NCBI RefSeq assembly: GCF_008831285.2
Contig: NC_045146.1
Span: 14,625,149-14,689,148 of the forward strand
DNA length: 64,000 bases
DNA from: Nymphaea colorata
Taxonomy: Eukaryota > Streptophyta > Magnoliopsida > Nymphaeales > Nymphaeaceae
Direction: 5' to 3'
Positions 24,323-36,165 of the stretch are shown here, piece by piece. The notes below the pieces were generated by a model. That model was given only the letters and a program-made list of their open reading frames with translations. It was not told where the DNA came from and ran no database searches. The number at the start of each line of letters is the position of its first letter. Within the stretch, counting starts at the first letter, position 1. The translations under genes were made by a program, and so were the position numbers.

Positions 24323-27300
24323 CTCATCACCATTCACCGGAACTTTGAAGTGGAAAGGAGATTTTTTTTTCCCCTTACACAGATACTCCCTTGAGGTAGG
24401 AAAAATGTCAATCGAACTGAGATCCTATCAACGTTATGCTTTCCTTTAATTCTCTAATTCTCCTTAAGGATCACTGTCACAGTATATTTTTTATAGATTA
24501 AATTTGTTAGTAATACGTAAGATGGAGGTCATATCCTTTTGCAGAATTACTGTTTTACTTCCGATAAATTTTGTTTATTGACCAAAGCCTATACTTACTC
24601 ACTCTACATGTTACCCGTTGCACTTAACTCGAAGTTACAACAAAAGAAAATTTATGTTTATTATTTTAGTATTAGTTTAGACAAAGTAGACAATTGTTTT
24701 TTGCAGAAATCTCTTTGTAAGAAATACGTAACGGGAATATAAAAAGTATTTTTTTCAAGACTGTTTTGGAAACATACTAATAAGTGTACATTTTTTAATA
24801 TAAATACGTCATGTAAGAAAATATTAAGAGTAGGCAGAAAAAGCTTTCAATACTATACACGTTAGCTTCTCTCAGAAGATCATCGTTTGCTTTCCCTTTT
24901 TGAATGTTTAGTTCATACTTAAACTCAAAATTGCAACTTGTTCATTTTTTATTTTGAAATTCGATTGAAAGCTTGCGTCCACTAAGATAAAATTCCACTG
25001 CTGCTCAAGAAAGTTGTTCAGAAAAAGGGAAAAGAATCAATGATGACTTTGCTGTATTTTGCAAGTCAAGAAAAGCAAGTGATTAAAGAGCAACGTTATC
25101 ATAATTTGTTACCAGATCAAATCCATTAGCGGGAAAGTCCAGTTAATCGGCTTAATCCAAATTGATCTTGGGATTTTTTTTAGTTGGTAAAAATCAAATA
25201 ATCTATATTTCTTTGAACAATAAAAACGCAAAACTAAAAAATTAGAAGCAATAAGAGTCCACTGCCATCAGTGAACTTGGTGGTGCACCGAACAATTGTT
25301 GCACTGATTTGAGCGATTTATACTCATTTTATTACATCGAAATTGGCAGTGCCATGTGACTGTGCCTATAAGTTGTAATTCCTTCTCTAATATTGCATCA
25401 GCATGTAAACAGTCTTGTTTATCCATTGAAGATCACACACTAAGAAATGTTGCAGAAATTTGGAAGAATATGATAAAACGGTTTCTTCTTGTTTAGATTC
25501 ATCTGTTCAACCAGAAAATGAATGATCACAAGCATTCATATGATAATCAGAAAACCTTCATCGCATCCTTTCATGGCGACTTTTTGTGGCATCTGCAGAA
25601 CCTTCAAAAACAAGTTCAAATGATGACATCTAGCCACTTGAAAGTAGTCTATGGAGAGACCTGAAGAAAAGACATGATTGCATTTAGACTATTTAAAAAA
25701 AATCCAAGAAAGGAGAACTGAGCTGGGGATAGTTGGGAGGAGGAAGGGCTCATAATAGTTCAAACTCTTAAAAGATGATCAGGAACAGGTGTCCAGTGAA
25801 GGCCCTTGTCATTTCTTTAAAGCTAGATCGCTCCTATAATGGGCGGAAAGCAACCTTACTTTTGAAAAGGAAGGCCGTCCCAAAGATCATATGAATAACC
25901 ATTCTACACACGTCACATTAAAAAGGAAAGAGAGATCCTCAGTGCGTAGATTTTCTAGTCATATGACCTGCAGAAAGGTGCAGGAAAAAGAAACTTCAGC
26001 CGCTGATATTAAATTCAAAAGGAGAAAGTTGGTAACTTGCCAGCCTAATTAATCTCCTCGTCACCAGGATACCTTATGAGATTAGTGTTAATTTTATGAG
26101 ATTAACGGGTTTGTAGAACATGGGCTCCCGACCATTCTAACAAATTGATGACATTGACGCTCGTAAGAAGAACATTATGTTCTTGAAACTTTTTTTTTCA
26201 AGACAATGTTTTAGAAGGACCTCCATGTTTTCTTCTTTCACAAAATGTAATGATGGTCTTAAATCCAATAAACAAATGCCTCAAGTAACAGACCTCAAAC
26301 AGCATCAAAGGGCGTAATGAATAGGCTCCACAGAGGCATGTCTTTAAGTTTCAGCATCTTGGATTCGTCACTTTCATGGCATAAACAAAGAGTTAGCTGG
26401 TTAACGGCATACAACTTTAGCTTCTGCCATTCTTCAGTATGAACATGAATCAGTTGTTACCATACTGACAGCAGCACTACTTTCTCAACCACCATTCTTA
26501 GAAATAAGCGCTCCAACAGTGGTTTTCCTCAGAGTTCAAGTCATATTTAACTAACAGCAACTTGACAGTTGAAGAAGACTGATACATGGGACATGTTACG
26601 TGGCGCAGGCTATATATTCTGCCGAAGATCATTTTTTTGCTAGAGCTAGTGGCAGTCTAGCTATAGCCATTCTTTGTAACTCTCCTTTTCCATAGTTAAT
26701 TTTGAAGATCAATCATTGACCTGGGAATCATATACGTTCCATCCACGGGCATCATAAAGGCAAAAGCGTTCTCATCTGTGTTCTTTCCATGTCACCTCAA
26801 TTACAGAGAATCTTAGGCTTATAAACATGCATCTGGATTCCTTGGTAAGCAAACCCAAGCTAATGCCAAGAGAGAGAGAAAGAGAGAACTGTTTATTCTG
26901 ACAGTAAAGTGCCGTCCCATTAAAGCTGCAAAAGCCCACTCTTTTAAATCTTTCTTGAAAAACCTTCTTTTTTCTGCACTTTACTAGTAAGAATAAGAAA
27001 TAATGAAGCTGGTCCTAAAGTGCCGTCTTTTCTTTGAAGTGGGCAGCAACTAGTGACTTGCTATAACCTACTGCAAAGGGACTCTCAGCCTGATAATCTG
27101 TGGGTAGCAAACTCTATCTATGCCCGACTTGTAGATCTTTCCAGACCTGATCATGAGATGTAGCAGCATTGATGAGGCATAAGATCCAGGACAATCATGA
27201 TTCATGTCTCTGCAACAAGCCTGTTGGAGCATGAAGCCCAGCCCAATCCTAATATATGTTTTATGTATGTAAATTTTAGATAGAGTTTTCTATTATAAGT

Positions 27301-27591
27301 AGAATCCAATATTTGTGCTCCTGTATCTTTTCCACGAGCAAGAAAAGAAAAGGAAAATTTAGCGCGGCCGCGGATCAAGAGGGTTTTCTCCAGCAACTGA
27401 ACAATTGTGGAAGAAGTAGATAACTGAACCACCAACATGCCAACAATGAACCAAATTTGCCTGGAACTAGTATCACATAGCGGAGGCTGTAATATCATTT
27501 GAAGAGAAAGATGCTTACTTGATAAGGATTTCTATTTATTTCTTTGACATTAATATAAAAAACTGCTTATTAGAAATTAAAGATTCAAATT
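24323..27591. other. Gene-poor AT-rich intergenic DNA
   Basis: No frame over about 70 codons, no splice-bounded exon and no recognised domain on either strand. A short (GA)n run lies near 26871-26887. I see nothing else supportable. Confidence 0.5.
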
Positions 27592-27958
27592 ATTGTCACA
27601 AAAAACGCCGTTTTTTAAAAAAAAACGTGTATTTAATGTCAAAAACAGTTCTGCCGTATAGTACCCGTACTATTCCCGTTTTTAAAAAAAAAAGGTCAAA
27701 AAATGAAAAACGCGTATAATACCCGTTTAATACCCGTATTATACATTATTTTTCCGTTTTTTGCGGTTATTTACTCGTTTTTTGCCGTTTTTTTATTAAT
27801 TATTATTTTTTCTAAATTTTAAGATGTATTAAATGTTTAATTTTTAAAAAAAATTTATCGAACTTTTTCCGTTTTATTCCCGATATATAAAACTTTGCCG
27901 TATTATACCCGTTTTTTTTTATCGCCGTTTAATACCCGTCCCCGTTTTTTGTGACAAT
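27592..27958. mobile_element. TIR element with ACCCGT/CCGTTT internal motifs
   Basis: The left end ATTGTCACAAAAAACG is matched in inverse at the right end (CGTTTTTTGTGACAAT), a perfect 16-bp terminal inverted repeat. The interior has many variants of CCGTTTAATACCCGT and TATACCCGTTTTT on plus. No coding capacity. Flanks carry TTCAAAT-like words, but a clean duplication could not be aligned. Mutator-like or unclassified. Confidence 0.65.
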
Positions 27959-28938
27959 GAATTTCAAATGATGCGAGCTGCGATACCCTTTATTGACTAT
28001 AACATAAATCCAAAATCCTTGACAGTCATCATTGTGCAGATGATCTTCGATGAAGTTGAGCTTTCTTTCGAAGGAGATTTCAAATTTGCTTTTTGGCTGA
28101 AAACATGAATGATGATTTCTGCAAGTCCTGTAATAAACAACAAGACACCCTGATTCAGACGCGTGAGACGAGCTATGACTGTAGCAATTTTAGATGAAGG
28201 TGTCCCTGATAATGTTCTAGATCTGTTCCTTGGCCGGAAATTGTGTTTCATCATCTACGTAATGGAAAGCAACATGGATCGTAGAATGGATTTTCAGAAC
28301 TAAGATTTAAGAGTAATGGACTCTGAACAGTTGTAAGAGCAAAGATCGGACGCTAAAATCTTTTCTCTTCTTAATCCCACTAGCTCAATTCGGATGAGAC
28401 TCAAAGTGGCATCTGAAGATGCAGGGGGCATTTGTTACTTAGTTGTCAAAATTGCAGTTTTTGAGCGAATATCTCGCCCTTCTTTTTACTGCTTGACAAA
28501 AAAAGATTATCTCGCCCTTCTTTTATTTATTATAAGCTATTGTTTGGCTTTCATCTGAATGCCTTTGACAATGAATCTCATTAAAATTTGTTTCGAAAAA
28601 GTTTCTTCATGAAATTTGTTTGATATTAGTTGAACAATTGGTGGGTATCTTACCCAAAACCCTTGCTAAAAACTCTTGAGACCATTTAATTAGACTCGAA
28701 CCAGGGCATTGGTCTTCCAGTGGATCAGTAACATCATACTAACTGTTTACCAAGATGAACGGAAGATACCTTGAAATCAAGGAGTTTCAGGCCCTGCGGG
28801 GTTTCAGCAAGATCCTGAGTTGTTGAAATCTGAAGAAACAGATCAAGAAGATGAGAAATATCCTTAGCTGAGTCTGCCTAATTAATCAAACGATCCTTCC
28901 AAAGTTAGAAGGACCAGAGAATCAATTACAAGAGTTAC
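27959..28938. other. Intergenic DNA with one unassigned short open frame
   Basis: A minus-strand frame of 85 codons at 27997-28254 has no motif I recognise. The rest is AT-rich and shows no supportable feature. Confidence 0.4.
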
Positions 28939-29211
28939 ATGATCGATTGTGAGTTTCTTAGGCATCAGTGGCATGCAACAACACTCTTTGGAGAAAAGAA
29001 TGGTGGATTGTTCAGGTTGCATAGCATCTATAGAGTGCTCCGATGCTCAAATTGGTTATTTAACCGATTGGAAAAAGTGTTCTCTAAGATTGATCTCAAA
29101 TCAGTGTATCAGCAGTTGAGAATATTACCGAAGTTATTCGGATCTTATTGTTGTGTGGATGTCATGAACATGAAGGCATGTACAAGTGTCATGGTTACTC
29201 ATTGTTTTTAG
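28939..29211 (+). pseudogene. Ty3/gypsy reverse-transcriptase relic
   Basis: An open stretch contains VFSKIDLKSVYQQLRI, which matches the FSKIDLRSGYHQIRI core of Ty3/gypsy reverse transcriptase. It is an isolated ~90-codon fragment with no LTR, gag or integrase nearby. A second copy of this DNA, about 290-470 bases long, lies at 38727-39190. Confidence 0.6.
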
Positions 29212-29448
29212 CCTTTTTATTTATATGAAGTATAGAATTCATTGAGTCTTGGCAAATGTCGCAATGATCTTGTGGCTATCACTTAAACTATTAATTCTGG
29301 TTGATGAAGTTGGGGAGCTAAAAGAACTTAAAAAAAAAAAAATCACAATATTTAGAATATCATTGTGCAGCAAGTTTATTTACATGTTTGATGGTGGTTT
29401 TTAAGTATTCGGAAATTGAATGAACAAATTGTTGTACACAATATTTAG

Positions 29449-30630
29449 AATATCAAAAGATTAGGAAACCGAATGAACAAATTGTTGTACACACATAATA
29501 TATAATAAAACCTCTTGCAAAATAACATAGAAACTGAGAGAGTAAATTTATCCTGTGGACATAGAGACTCTCTCTCTCTTATCTCTCTTTCTCGTCCCAA
29601 CTACTTAATTTTTTCCTTGTCTCTCTATTATCTTTTTATGGTGTCAAAGCTAACGCTATGTTTGGATGAATAGGAAAAGAGAGAAAGAAATGGATGAAAG
29701 GGAATGGAAGGAAAAATAATAGGGAGGTAAAGGAGAAGAAAGGATAGAAACTATAAAATGGTGGGAAATGGTGATTCTCTTTTAACATGTCTTCCATCGG
29801 CAAACGGCTAATTACAAGGGCGTGCCTCCTCAGCTATGCCTTTTTATTTACCCCAAGTCCTTGGAGACTACTTACAAGGGTGTGCCTCCCTCAGCACTAC
29901 TTTCAATTTTGTGCTGAGGTACAAACAAAAGCAAAGTACTGTTTCAGTGCTAGAAAAGACGTTTCAGTGCTAGAAAAGACATTAAGTTCTTTGACAGAGC
30001 TTTTTCACGTCATCTAAAAATGTGATGAAGAAATGAAAAAGGAAAGATGTGAGAAAAATAAATCCGGCATTTCCCACATCTTTCCTTTTTCATTTCTTCA
30101 TCACATTTTTAGATGACGTGAAAAAGCCCACACAAAGAACTTAATGTTTTTTCTAGCACTGAAAGCCCTTGTAATTAGTCGTTTACCAATGGAAGACATG
30201 TTAAAAGAGAATCACCATTTCCCACCATTTTATAGAGGCAGGCATGTTAAAGTGATCGGCCACACTCCAACTGCCATCGCTCCAAACATGTCACTTGGTT
30301 GAGGGTGGATATGTAATTCCAAATGAAGAGATTGGAAGGAAAAGGAACATATGATCACTCATTTTCCTTTCTTCTCCTTTACCTCCCCATTCCTTTTCCT
30401 TCCTTTTCAGTCCATCCATTCCTTTCTCTCTTTTTCCGTTCATCCTCTGACACCATAAAAAGATAACTTAAGTGGTTCGACAAGAAAGGAAGAGAAGAGA
30501 GAAAGAGAGTCTCTATGTCCACGAGAATAAATTTTCTCTCTCAGTTTCTATGTTATTTTAACAGAGGTTCTATTATATATTTTGTGTGTACAACAATTTG
30601 TTCCTTCAGTTTCCTAATCTTTTGGATTCA
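29449..30630. repeat. Nested fold-back inverted repeat
   Basis: Outer arms (about 29449-29740 and 30345-30625) are inverted copies, recognisable by TTGTTGTACACA / TGTGTACAACAA and by paired GA-rich and CT-rich tracts. Inside them a second pair starts with CTATAAAATGGTGGG (29753) and ends with its complement (30230). The inner arms pair tightly over about 55 bp around 30000-30055 and 30075-30128, with a ~20-base loop. The left inner arm carries extra sequence with a 20-bp unit (GTTTCAGTGCTAGAAAAGAC) in two copies. Confidence 0.75.
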
Positions 30631-31210
30631 GCGGTTCACAACAATTATCTCTTTACCTAAATTCAGCTTGTTAATATTGGTAATGACACCTCTAAAACCC
30701 TTAGTTTCCTTATCTTTTGGATTGTATGGTTTATAGCAATTATCTTCTTTCTTAAAATTCAGCTTGTTAATATTGACAATGACACTTGTAGAACCCTTAG
30801 TTTCCTCATCTTTTGGATTGTAAGGTTTATAACAATTATCTCATTTCCTAAAATTCAGCTTACTAAAATTGGCAATAACGCTCATATAGTTTATCAGTGA
30901 TGGAGGCAGGGCTTTGTTCTCCCTCAAATTTTAAAAAATTCAAAAAACTATATGCAAATTTCAAAAAATTTAGTTTAGTGTAATAAAAGATTTTAAAATT
31001 TCTATTCAGCTCATGTTAAAATTTTGAAATTATTGTTTGGTTCTTGCAATGAAAAAAAAAACTGTTGTAGATTGCATGCTTTCCATCTTGAGCTGGATTC
31101 TTTTTCTTCAAGGGAGGTTTGATAGCCTTAGATTTGTAGATTAACCTGGCATGTTTTCACTAATGTGGCAAAAGATTCAGGATAAAACCCATGGTTCATT
31201 AAACTAAAGA

Positions 31211-31291
<81 letters not shown>

Positions 31292-31313
31292 AGAGAGAAA
31301 GAGACCTTGTAAA
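30285..31313. repeat. Interspersed repeat, copy 1 of 3
   Basis: It begins near GGTTGAGGGTGGA and runs through a CT-rich tract, a GTGTGTACAACAATTTG segment and two ~96-bp tandem units (30670-30865). It then reads GATGGAGGCAGGG, an AT-rich block and TTGATAGCCTTAGATTTGTAG, and ends in (TA)n plus GAGAGAGAAAGAGACC. Copies 2 and 3 lie in 37556-38716 and 53430-54310. No coding frame and no LTR borders were recognised. Confidence 0.75.
31212..31289. repeat. (TA)n microsatellite, about 38 units
   Basis: The longest uninterrupted dinucleotide run in the window, at the 3' end of the interspersed repeat. It is followed by GGAGAGAGAAAGAGACC, as in the sister copy at 38672, where the run has only ~9 units. 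Confidence 0.95.
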
Positions 31314-32104
31314 GCGGAGCCTTTAAGAGAGAAATTACGGCACTTCAAAAAAAAAAAAAGACCGGCATTAAATTCATGAGACCTTGCTCAATCGTTTGTG
31401 TTTCTAATTGCTCCTGCCAAAACAGAGTTAAATAAGCAGGAAATGGCGGAAAGGAGTGTCTCAGTTCTCCATCAAAAACCTTGAGTTGATACAAAACCTG
31501 AATATATCAACTGTTTGAAGATGAAAATATTCGAATTGTTAAAGATTTGTTTCGATGAACATTCCCAAAATCCAAGTTGCTTGTTTCCATTGCCAATAAT
31601 GATCAGAAAAGGAGACTGTGAAATGAAGAATTCTGAGATGTTCTCGTCCACTGCTACTCATCCAGAGAGCCCTAAAGGCAGATTATGTATTACATTCTAA
31701 TTGCCAACCTAATTGACAGGAAAATATTGAAATGAACTTCATTTAGACTTTTCGGTAGTTAGGAGAATTCATTTACAATATTGTGATCTGACTTGAATCT
31801 CCAATGTTAATGCACCATTATCAAAAGAGCTGCTTTTAGCAAACTACGATTTCTTGTGCACAATGAGAAGATTTCTCGACAGACTTATTACCCCTAAACT
31901 CATAATGGTTTTCGTGATCAGATGAAAATGTGAAAAAGACAACTATTGTTTAAGATATTATAAACCACAGCTGGGTCCAATTATTCGACTCCATTAGAGT
32001 AAGTACTAATTCAGTTATTTTTATTTCGCGTGTAGACGATGAAGAACTTCTCGTTTATATCTGCATTCAGATCACTAATAAGTAAAATCTGGATACGCTT
32101 GAAT
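31314..32104. other. Intergenic, downstream of HD-Zip copy A
   Basis: About 47 bases at 31411-31457 (CCTGCCAAAACAGAGTTAAA...) recur in the same orientation at 35164-35211, just past HD-Zip copy B. Otherwise AT-rich, with no supported gene. Confidence 0.5.
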
Positions 32105-33408
32105 TTAATTTTTGTAGTATTGGGTTTTGGTTATTCCAAGCATGTGGTTCTTGTCGTAGGCCACATCTGAGAGGAGTATTTCATCTTTTGGCAGGTCGTC
32201 AGCATCCATAGAATAGATGCTGACGTTCTCCGGCGTGTACAAGAAGTGCTCCTGCTGGTCAACCTCAAAGTCTGCCGGAAACGCCTGCGGCGCGTCCATG
32301 GAGAATGATGAGCTTGGCCTGCAGCTTTTCTCTGAGAGCCTAGAAATCTCCTTCTCAGCCTCTGCCAGCATCTCTCTGACGACCCGCCAAAAGATGAAAT
32401 ACTCCTCTCAGATGTGGCCTACGACAAGAACCACATGAGAATATAGGGGACGTATAGAGTAGCCCTGCAAAGAGACCAGCCATTTCATTGAGATCATGAA
32501 CGAGTTTGGGTTTTTGTGGAATAAAGCAGGTTTAGGCCATACTTAAAGAGCCGAGTTCGTGACCATGCTGATTAGAAAAGCTTGGCAACCTAAACTTTAT
32601 ATCAGATGATGATCACTGAAATACGAGTCGGAGAAACTATTTATATCCTCATCTTTTACAAGAAGTGGGTTCCTTGACAGGTTTCAGTTACTGAGAAATT
32701 GTTCTTAAAAAGCTTAAATTAAATCAAAGCAATCTTGTTGTTGTTTCTATTGTTGTACTTTTCACCGTAAAAGTAGGGGAAAAGAATGTAATGGGAACGA
32801 CGGCCGGAATTTATAGCCTGTTTCAAACCATGTCTGAAACATTAAACCTGGTCTTAGCCCCTTAAACAAGTAATTTTTAGACTAATGTTGATACTGAAAC
32901 GATGTTTTTGACAGTCATTAAGACTGACCTCCGATTCGAGCTTGCTCTTCTCTGAGTTGGCATTTTCATACAAGGACTCGAGCCTCTGGTACTCTTCCTC
33001 CAGCTGCTTGCTCTTCCAGCGGGCTCGCCGGTTCTGAAACCAGACGGCGACCTGACGGGGGTCGAGGCCGATCTCCATCGCGAGCCGAAGCTTCCTCTCA
33101 GACTGTAGCTTGTGCTCGTTGTCGAAGTTCTTGTCCACGAAATAGACTTGCTCTGCGCTGAGCCTGCGCTTCTTCATCTCTGCCGTGGCGTCGGACTTGG
33201 CCTTCTTGTTCCTTCGGCGCCTGGGCTTGGGCTCGTCCGCCGGACACTCGACGCTGCTGATGAGCCAGAAAGGGTCCATATCCCCTGATACAGTCGACTC
33301 TGCTAAGTTGGTGTGTGAGTTGGGGGCACCTTCTGGAAAGGGTGGACTCATGACAGGGTAGAAGCTAGAAAGGAGTGCCATCTGATCCTCGACGTGCTTC
33401 ATATTCAT
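32105..33408 (-). CDS. HD-Zip class I transcription factor, copy A (splice junction damaged)
   Basis: DNA-binding leucine-zipper homeodomain protein. Exon 1 is 32929-33408 (160 codons): acidic N-terminus, basic [11 protein letters not shown] (61-71), homeodomain ~78-134 with [10 protein letters not shown] (123-132), then the zipper. It ends in phase 0 at a GTCAGT donor. Exon 2 includes 32105-32371 ([12 protein letters not shown]-terminal [14 protein letters not shown]). The tail and homeodomain resemble the HB21/HB40/HB53 clade. Two oddities: helix 1 reads QVYFVDKNF where the family usually has QVNFLEKNF, and the exon 2 acceptor is obscured by a 62-bp inverted piece of the gene's own 3' end. 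The only nearby AG in phase would add about 10 foreign residues. Either a weakly altered gene or a young pseudogene. Confidence 0.65.
32141..32202. repeat. 62-bp inverted repeat, arm 1 (inside exon 2 of HD-Zip copy A)
   Basis: This is the part of exon 2 encoding [20 protein letters not shown] on minus. It is repeated in inverse at 32376-32437, with one mismatch seen. Confidence 0.85.
32376..32437. repeat. 62-bp inverted repeat, arm 2 (at the exon 2 acceptor)
   Basis: Inverted copy of 32141-32202, sitting where the intron acceptor of HD-Zip copy A should be. On plus it still reads [17 protein letters not shown]. The equivalent piece is present in HD-Zip copy B at about 34875-34929, so it predates the duplication. 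Confidence 0.85.
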
Positions 33409-34191
33409 GGCTTCCTACTTCAGATTGCCTCTGTACTACCATCTCGAGAGGGGATGGTCAAGACATGACAGGCCAAAAGCGACACCATCGTCGCTGAATT
33501 TATAGGGCTTCAGACACCAAAGTACACAAGCTTCCTCAAAATATCCAATCTATCCAGTTCAATTATTTTTAGCAACTACAAAAACCGCAGATATGCACGT
33601 ATTCATGCATTGAATATATTTTAAATTTATATTTTAAATTCATATTTTTACATCCAAATTATCGAGCCCATTGGGTTAGCTCGATGCCTTTTTCTTTGGG
33701 CTCAGGCCTGAGCCCAATCGAATCATCGAATTCGAGGACCCACCGACTGTTGGGTATGATGCCCAACCTTAATTACATTTACAACCAATCACTTGGAAAA
33801 GATACACAGTTGTTCTTCTTACCTCCTTGGACTGATTTGGCATTAGTATGGTTCAACTTGAATACCATACTCTGTTCCTTATGATAACTCCCATAAAAAT
33901 TTGAATCCAATAACCTGACCAACTGGTTAATTCATGCCTTTAAATTAAATTCAACAACAAGTAAGAAGTCAGTTTTCATCTTTTTTTTAACTGCAATTTT
34001 CCTTTTTAAGATGCTACCATTAAAAAAAAAAGGAACTGGATAGATTGGAGATTTTGAGGAAGCTTATGGGTACTTTGGTGTCTGAAGCCGTATAAATTCA
34101 GCGACGATGGTGTCGCTTTTGTCCTGTCTGTCATCTTCTTCACCATCCCCTCTCGAGTTGGTAGCACAGAGGCAATCTGAAGTAGGAAGCC
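33409..34191. promoter_or_regulatory. Shared head-to-head upstream region of the HD-Zip pair
   Basis: The inverted arms continue upstream of both start codons to 33560 (copy A) and 34033 (copy B). Both copies therefore kept about 150 bases of the same 5' flank. The 472-bp spacer between them is unique and AT-rich. A bidirectional promoter is an inference; no TATA box was confidently placed. Confidence 0.45.
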
Positions 34192-35307
34192 ATGAATATG
34201 AAGCACGTCGAGGATCAGATGGCACTCCTTTATAGCTTGTACCCTGTCATGAGTCCACCCTTTCCAGAAGGTGCCCCCAACCCACACACCATCTTAGCAG
34301 AGTCGACTTTTTCAGGGGATATGGACCCTTTCTGGCTCATCAGCAGCGTCGAGTGTCTGGCGGACGAGCCCAAGCCCAGGCGCCGGAGGAACAAGAAGGC
34401 CAAGTCCGACGCCACGGCAGAGATGAAGAAGCGCAGGCTCAGCGCAGAGCAAGTCAATTTCCTGGAGAAGAACTTCGACAACGAGCACAAGTTGCAGTCT
34501 GAGAGGAAGCTTCGGCTCGCGATGGAGATCGGCCTCGACCCCCGTCAGGTCGCCGTCTGGTTTCAGAACCGGCGAGCCCGCTGGAAGAGCAAGCAGCTGG
34601 AGGAAGAGTACCAGAGGCTCAAGTCCTTGTATGAAAATGCCAACTCAGAGAAGAGCAAGCTCGAATCGGAGGTCAGTCTTAATGACTGTCAAAAACATGG
34701 TTTCGGTCAAAATTAGTCTAAAAATTACTTGTTTAAGGGGCTAAGACCAGGTTTAATGTTTCAGACATGGTTTGAAACAGACAATAAATTCCGGCCGTCG
34801 TTCCCATTACATTCTTTTCCCCTACTTTTACGGTGAAAACTGAAACAGGCTCCTCTATACGTCCCCTATATTCTCATGTGGTTATTGTCGTAGGCCACAT
34901 CTGAGAGGAGTATTTCATCTTTTGGCAGGCAGAGAAGGAGATTTCTAGGCTCTCAGAGAAAAGCTGCAGGCCAAGCTCATCATTCTCCATGGACGCGCCG
35001 CAGGCGTTTCCGGCAGACTTCGAGGTTGACCAGCACCGGAGGACGTCAGCATCTATTCTATGGATTGGAACAATTTCTATCCCAATCTCCTGTAATTGCT
35101 ATATATTGGACCCGGTAATTTGGTATTCAGCGCACAATTTATATCCCAATCTCCTGTAATTCCTCCTGCCAAAACAGAGTTAAATAAGCAGGAAACGGCG
35201 GAAAGGAGTGTAGGAATCACTGGAATGGAATTTGGTTGGGAGTGGATGTATGTATCGTCGTGCAATAAATATAAAGCGAAGCAGTGCGTCACGGCCGAGT
35301 TTTTTTG
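34192..35307 (+). pseudogene. HD-Zip class I transcription factor, copy B (C-terminus broken)
   Basis: Exon 1 is 34192-34671 (160 codons) and nearly identical to copy A. Its helix 1 is the consensus QVNFLEKNF and [10 protein letters not shown] is intact. The intron is shorter than in A (about 259 versus 549 bases). A plausible acceptor TTTTGGCAG at 34928 opens exon 2 in phase with [12 protein letters not shown] deletion of about 19 bases relative to A, near 35033, then shifts the frame, and homology to A ends around 35065. The shifted frame runs on through unrelated DNA to a TGA near 35307. It could still make a protein with homeodomain and most of the zipper but with a foreign tail. Confidence 0.7.
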
Positions 35308-36117
35308 AGCCTGCCCGGCATCGAAGGCATTCTCCAAAGCCCTCGGCCAGCCGACTCATTCTTAAGTTAGAGGAGGTATTCATCTTTTCTTCGGGACTCT
35401 GGACTAGACGAGGAGTGCAAAGCACTCGGCACACCATCACTCAGGTTTATCCCATTGTCGGTCATCGGCAAGCCGTGACCATGAGGCCCTGTCAAAACGT
35501 CGTCATTCCTCAGTAAGGCGGCCGACTATCGCGCTACTCGACGATGATCATTCACTTGCTAACCCTCGCGTGACTCTACGCGGTTGTGAAACGCAGCGTG
35601 TGCACCTACTGGGGGAATTGCTCCTAACCCACGCACACTCCATTGTGTATCCAAACACTATGCGTGGGGAATCCATTCGATTCTCCAACGACAGACTTGC
35701 ACTTTCAAAGGGATCGTTGATCTTGATGCATTTATATGTCTTGTCGTCGCACCACCGCGCTGCACATTCCACGTGTATTGTTTTTTGCTTGACTCGACGT
35801 TCGATTGATCCCACATGCTTCCCGAGCTATGCTTAAGCTGGCCAAGTAACATATCCATCTATTAGCTTTGCCGACCCAACAGTGCGATTGTAGTTCAAAA
35901 TATAATATTGTGAGTGACGACCACTCTAAACTTGAACTGGAGGATTTTTATCCCTTTACAATCAGCATGACGCGCACACCATTAATACAAGGCAAATCTA
36001 TTATAGTTTAAGCAACACCGATTGTGCACGATGCACGGGAAAGCGATTTCTTACAATTAATTAACTTATGTTTTTGGTATGTTCTAAAAATTGAAACTTG
36101 TATGTATGTGATGTGCC
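35077..36117. other. Intergenic; mixed-composition block
   Basis: A 20-bp word (TATCCCAATCTCCTGTAATT) is directly repeated at 35077 and 35142. From about 35270 to 35860 the base composition is nearly balanced, unlike the AT-rich surroundings, with overlapping short frames on both strands and no recognised domain. It may be an old mobile-element or captured fragment. Confidence 0.4.
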
Positions 36118-36165
36118 TAATTCAATTTATGAACATTATTTTGGCTGACCGTGGAACACACAGTC

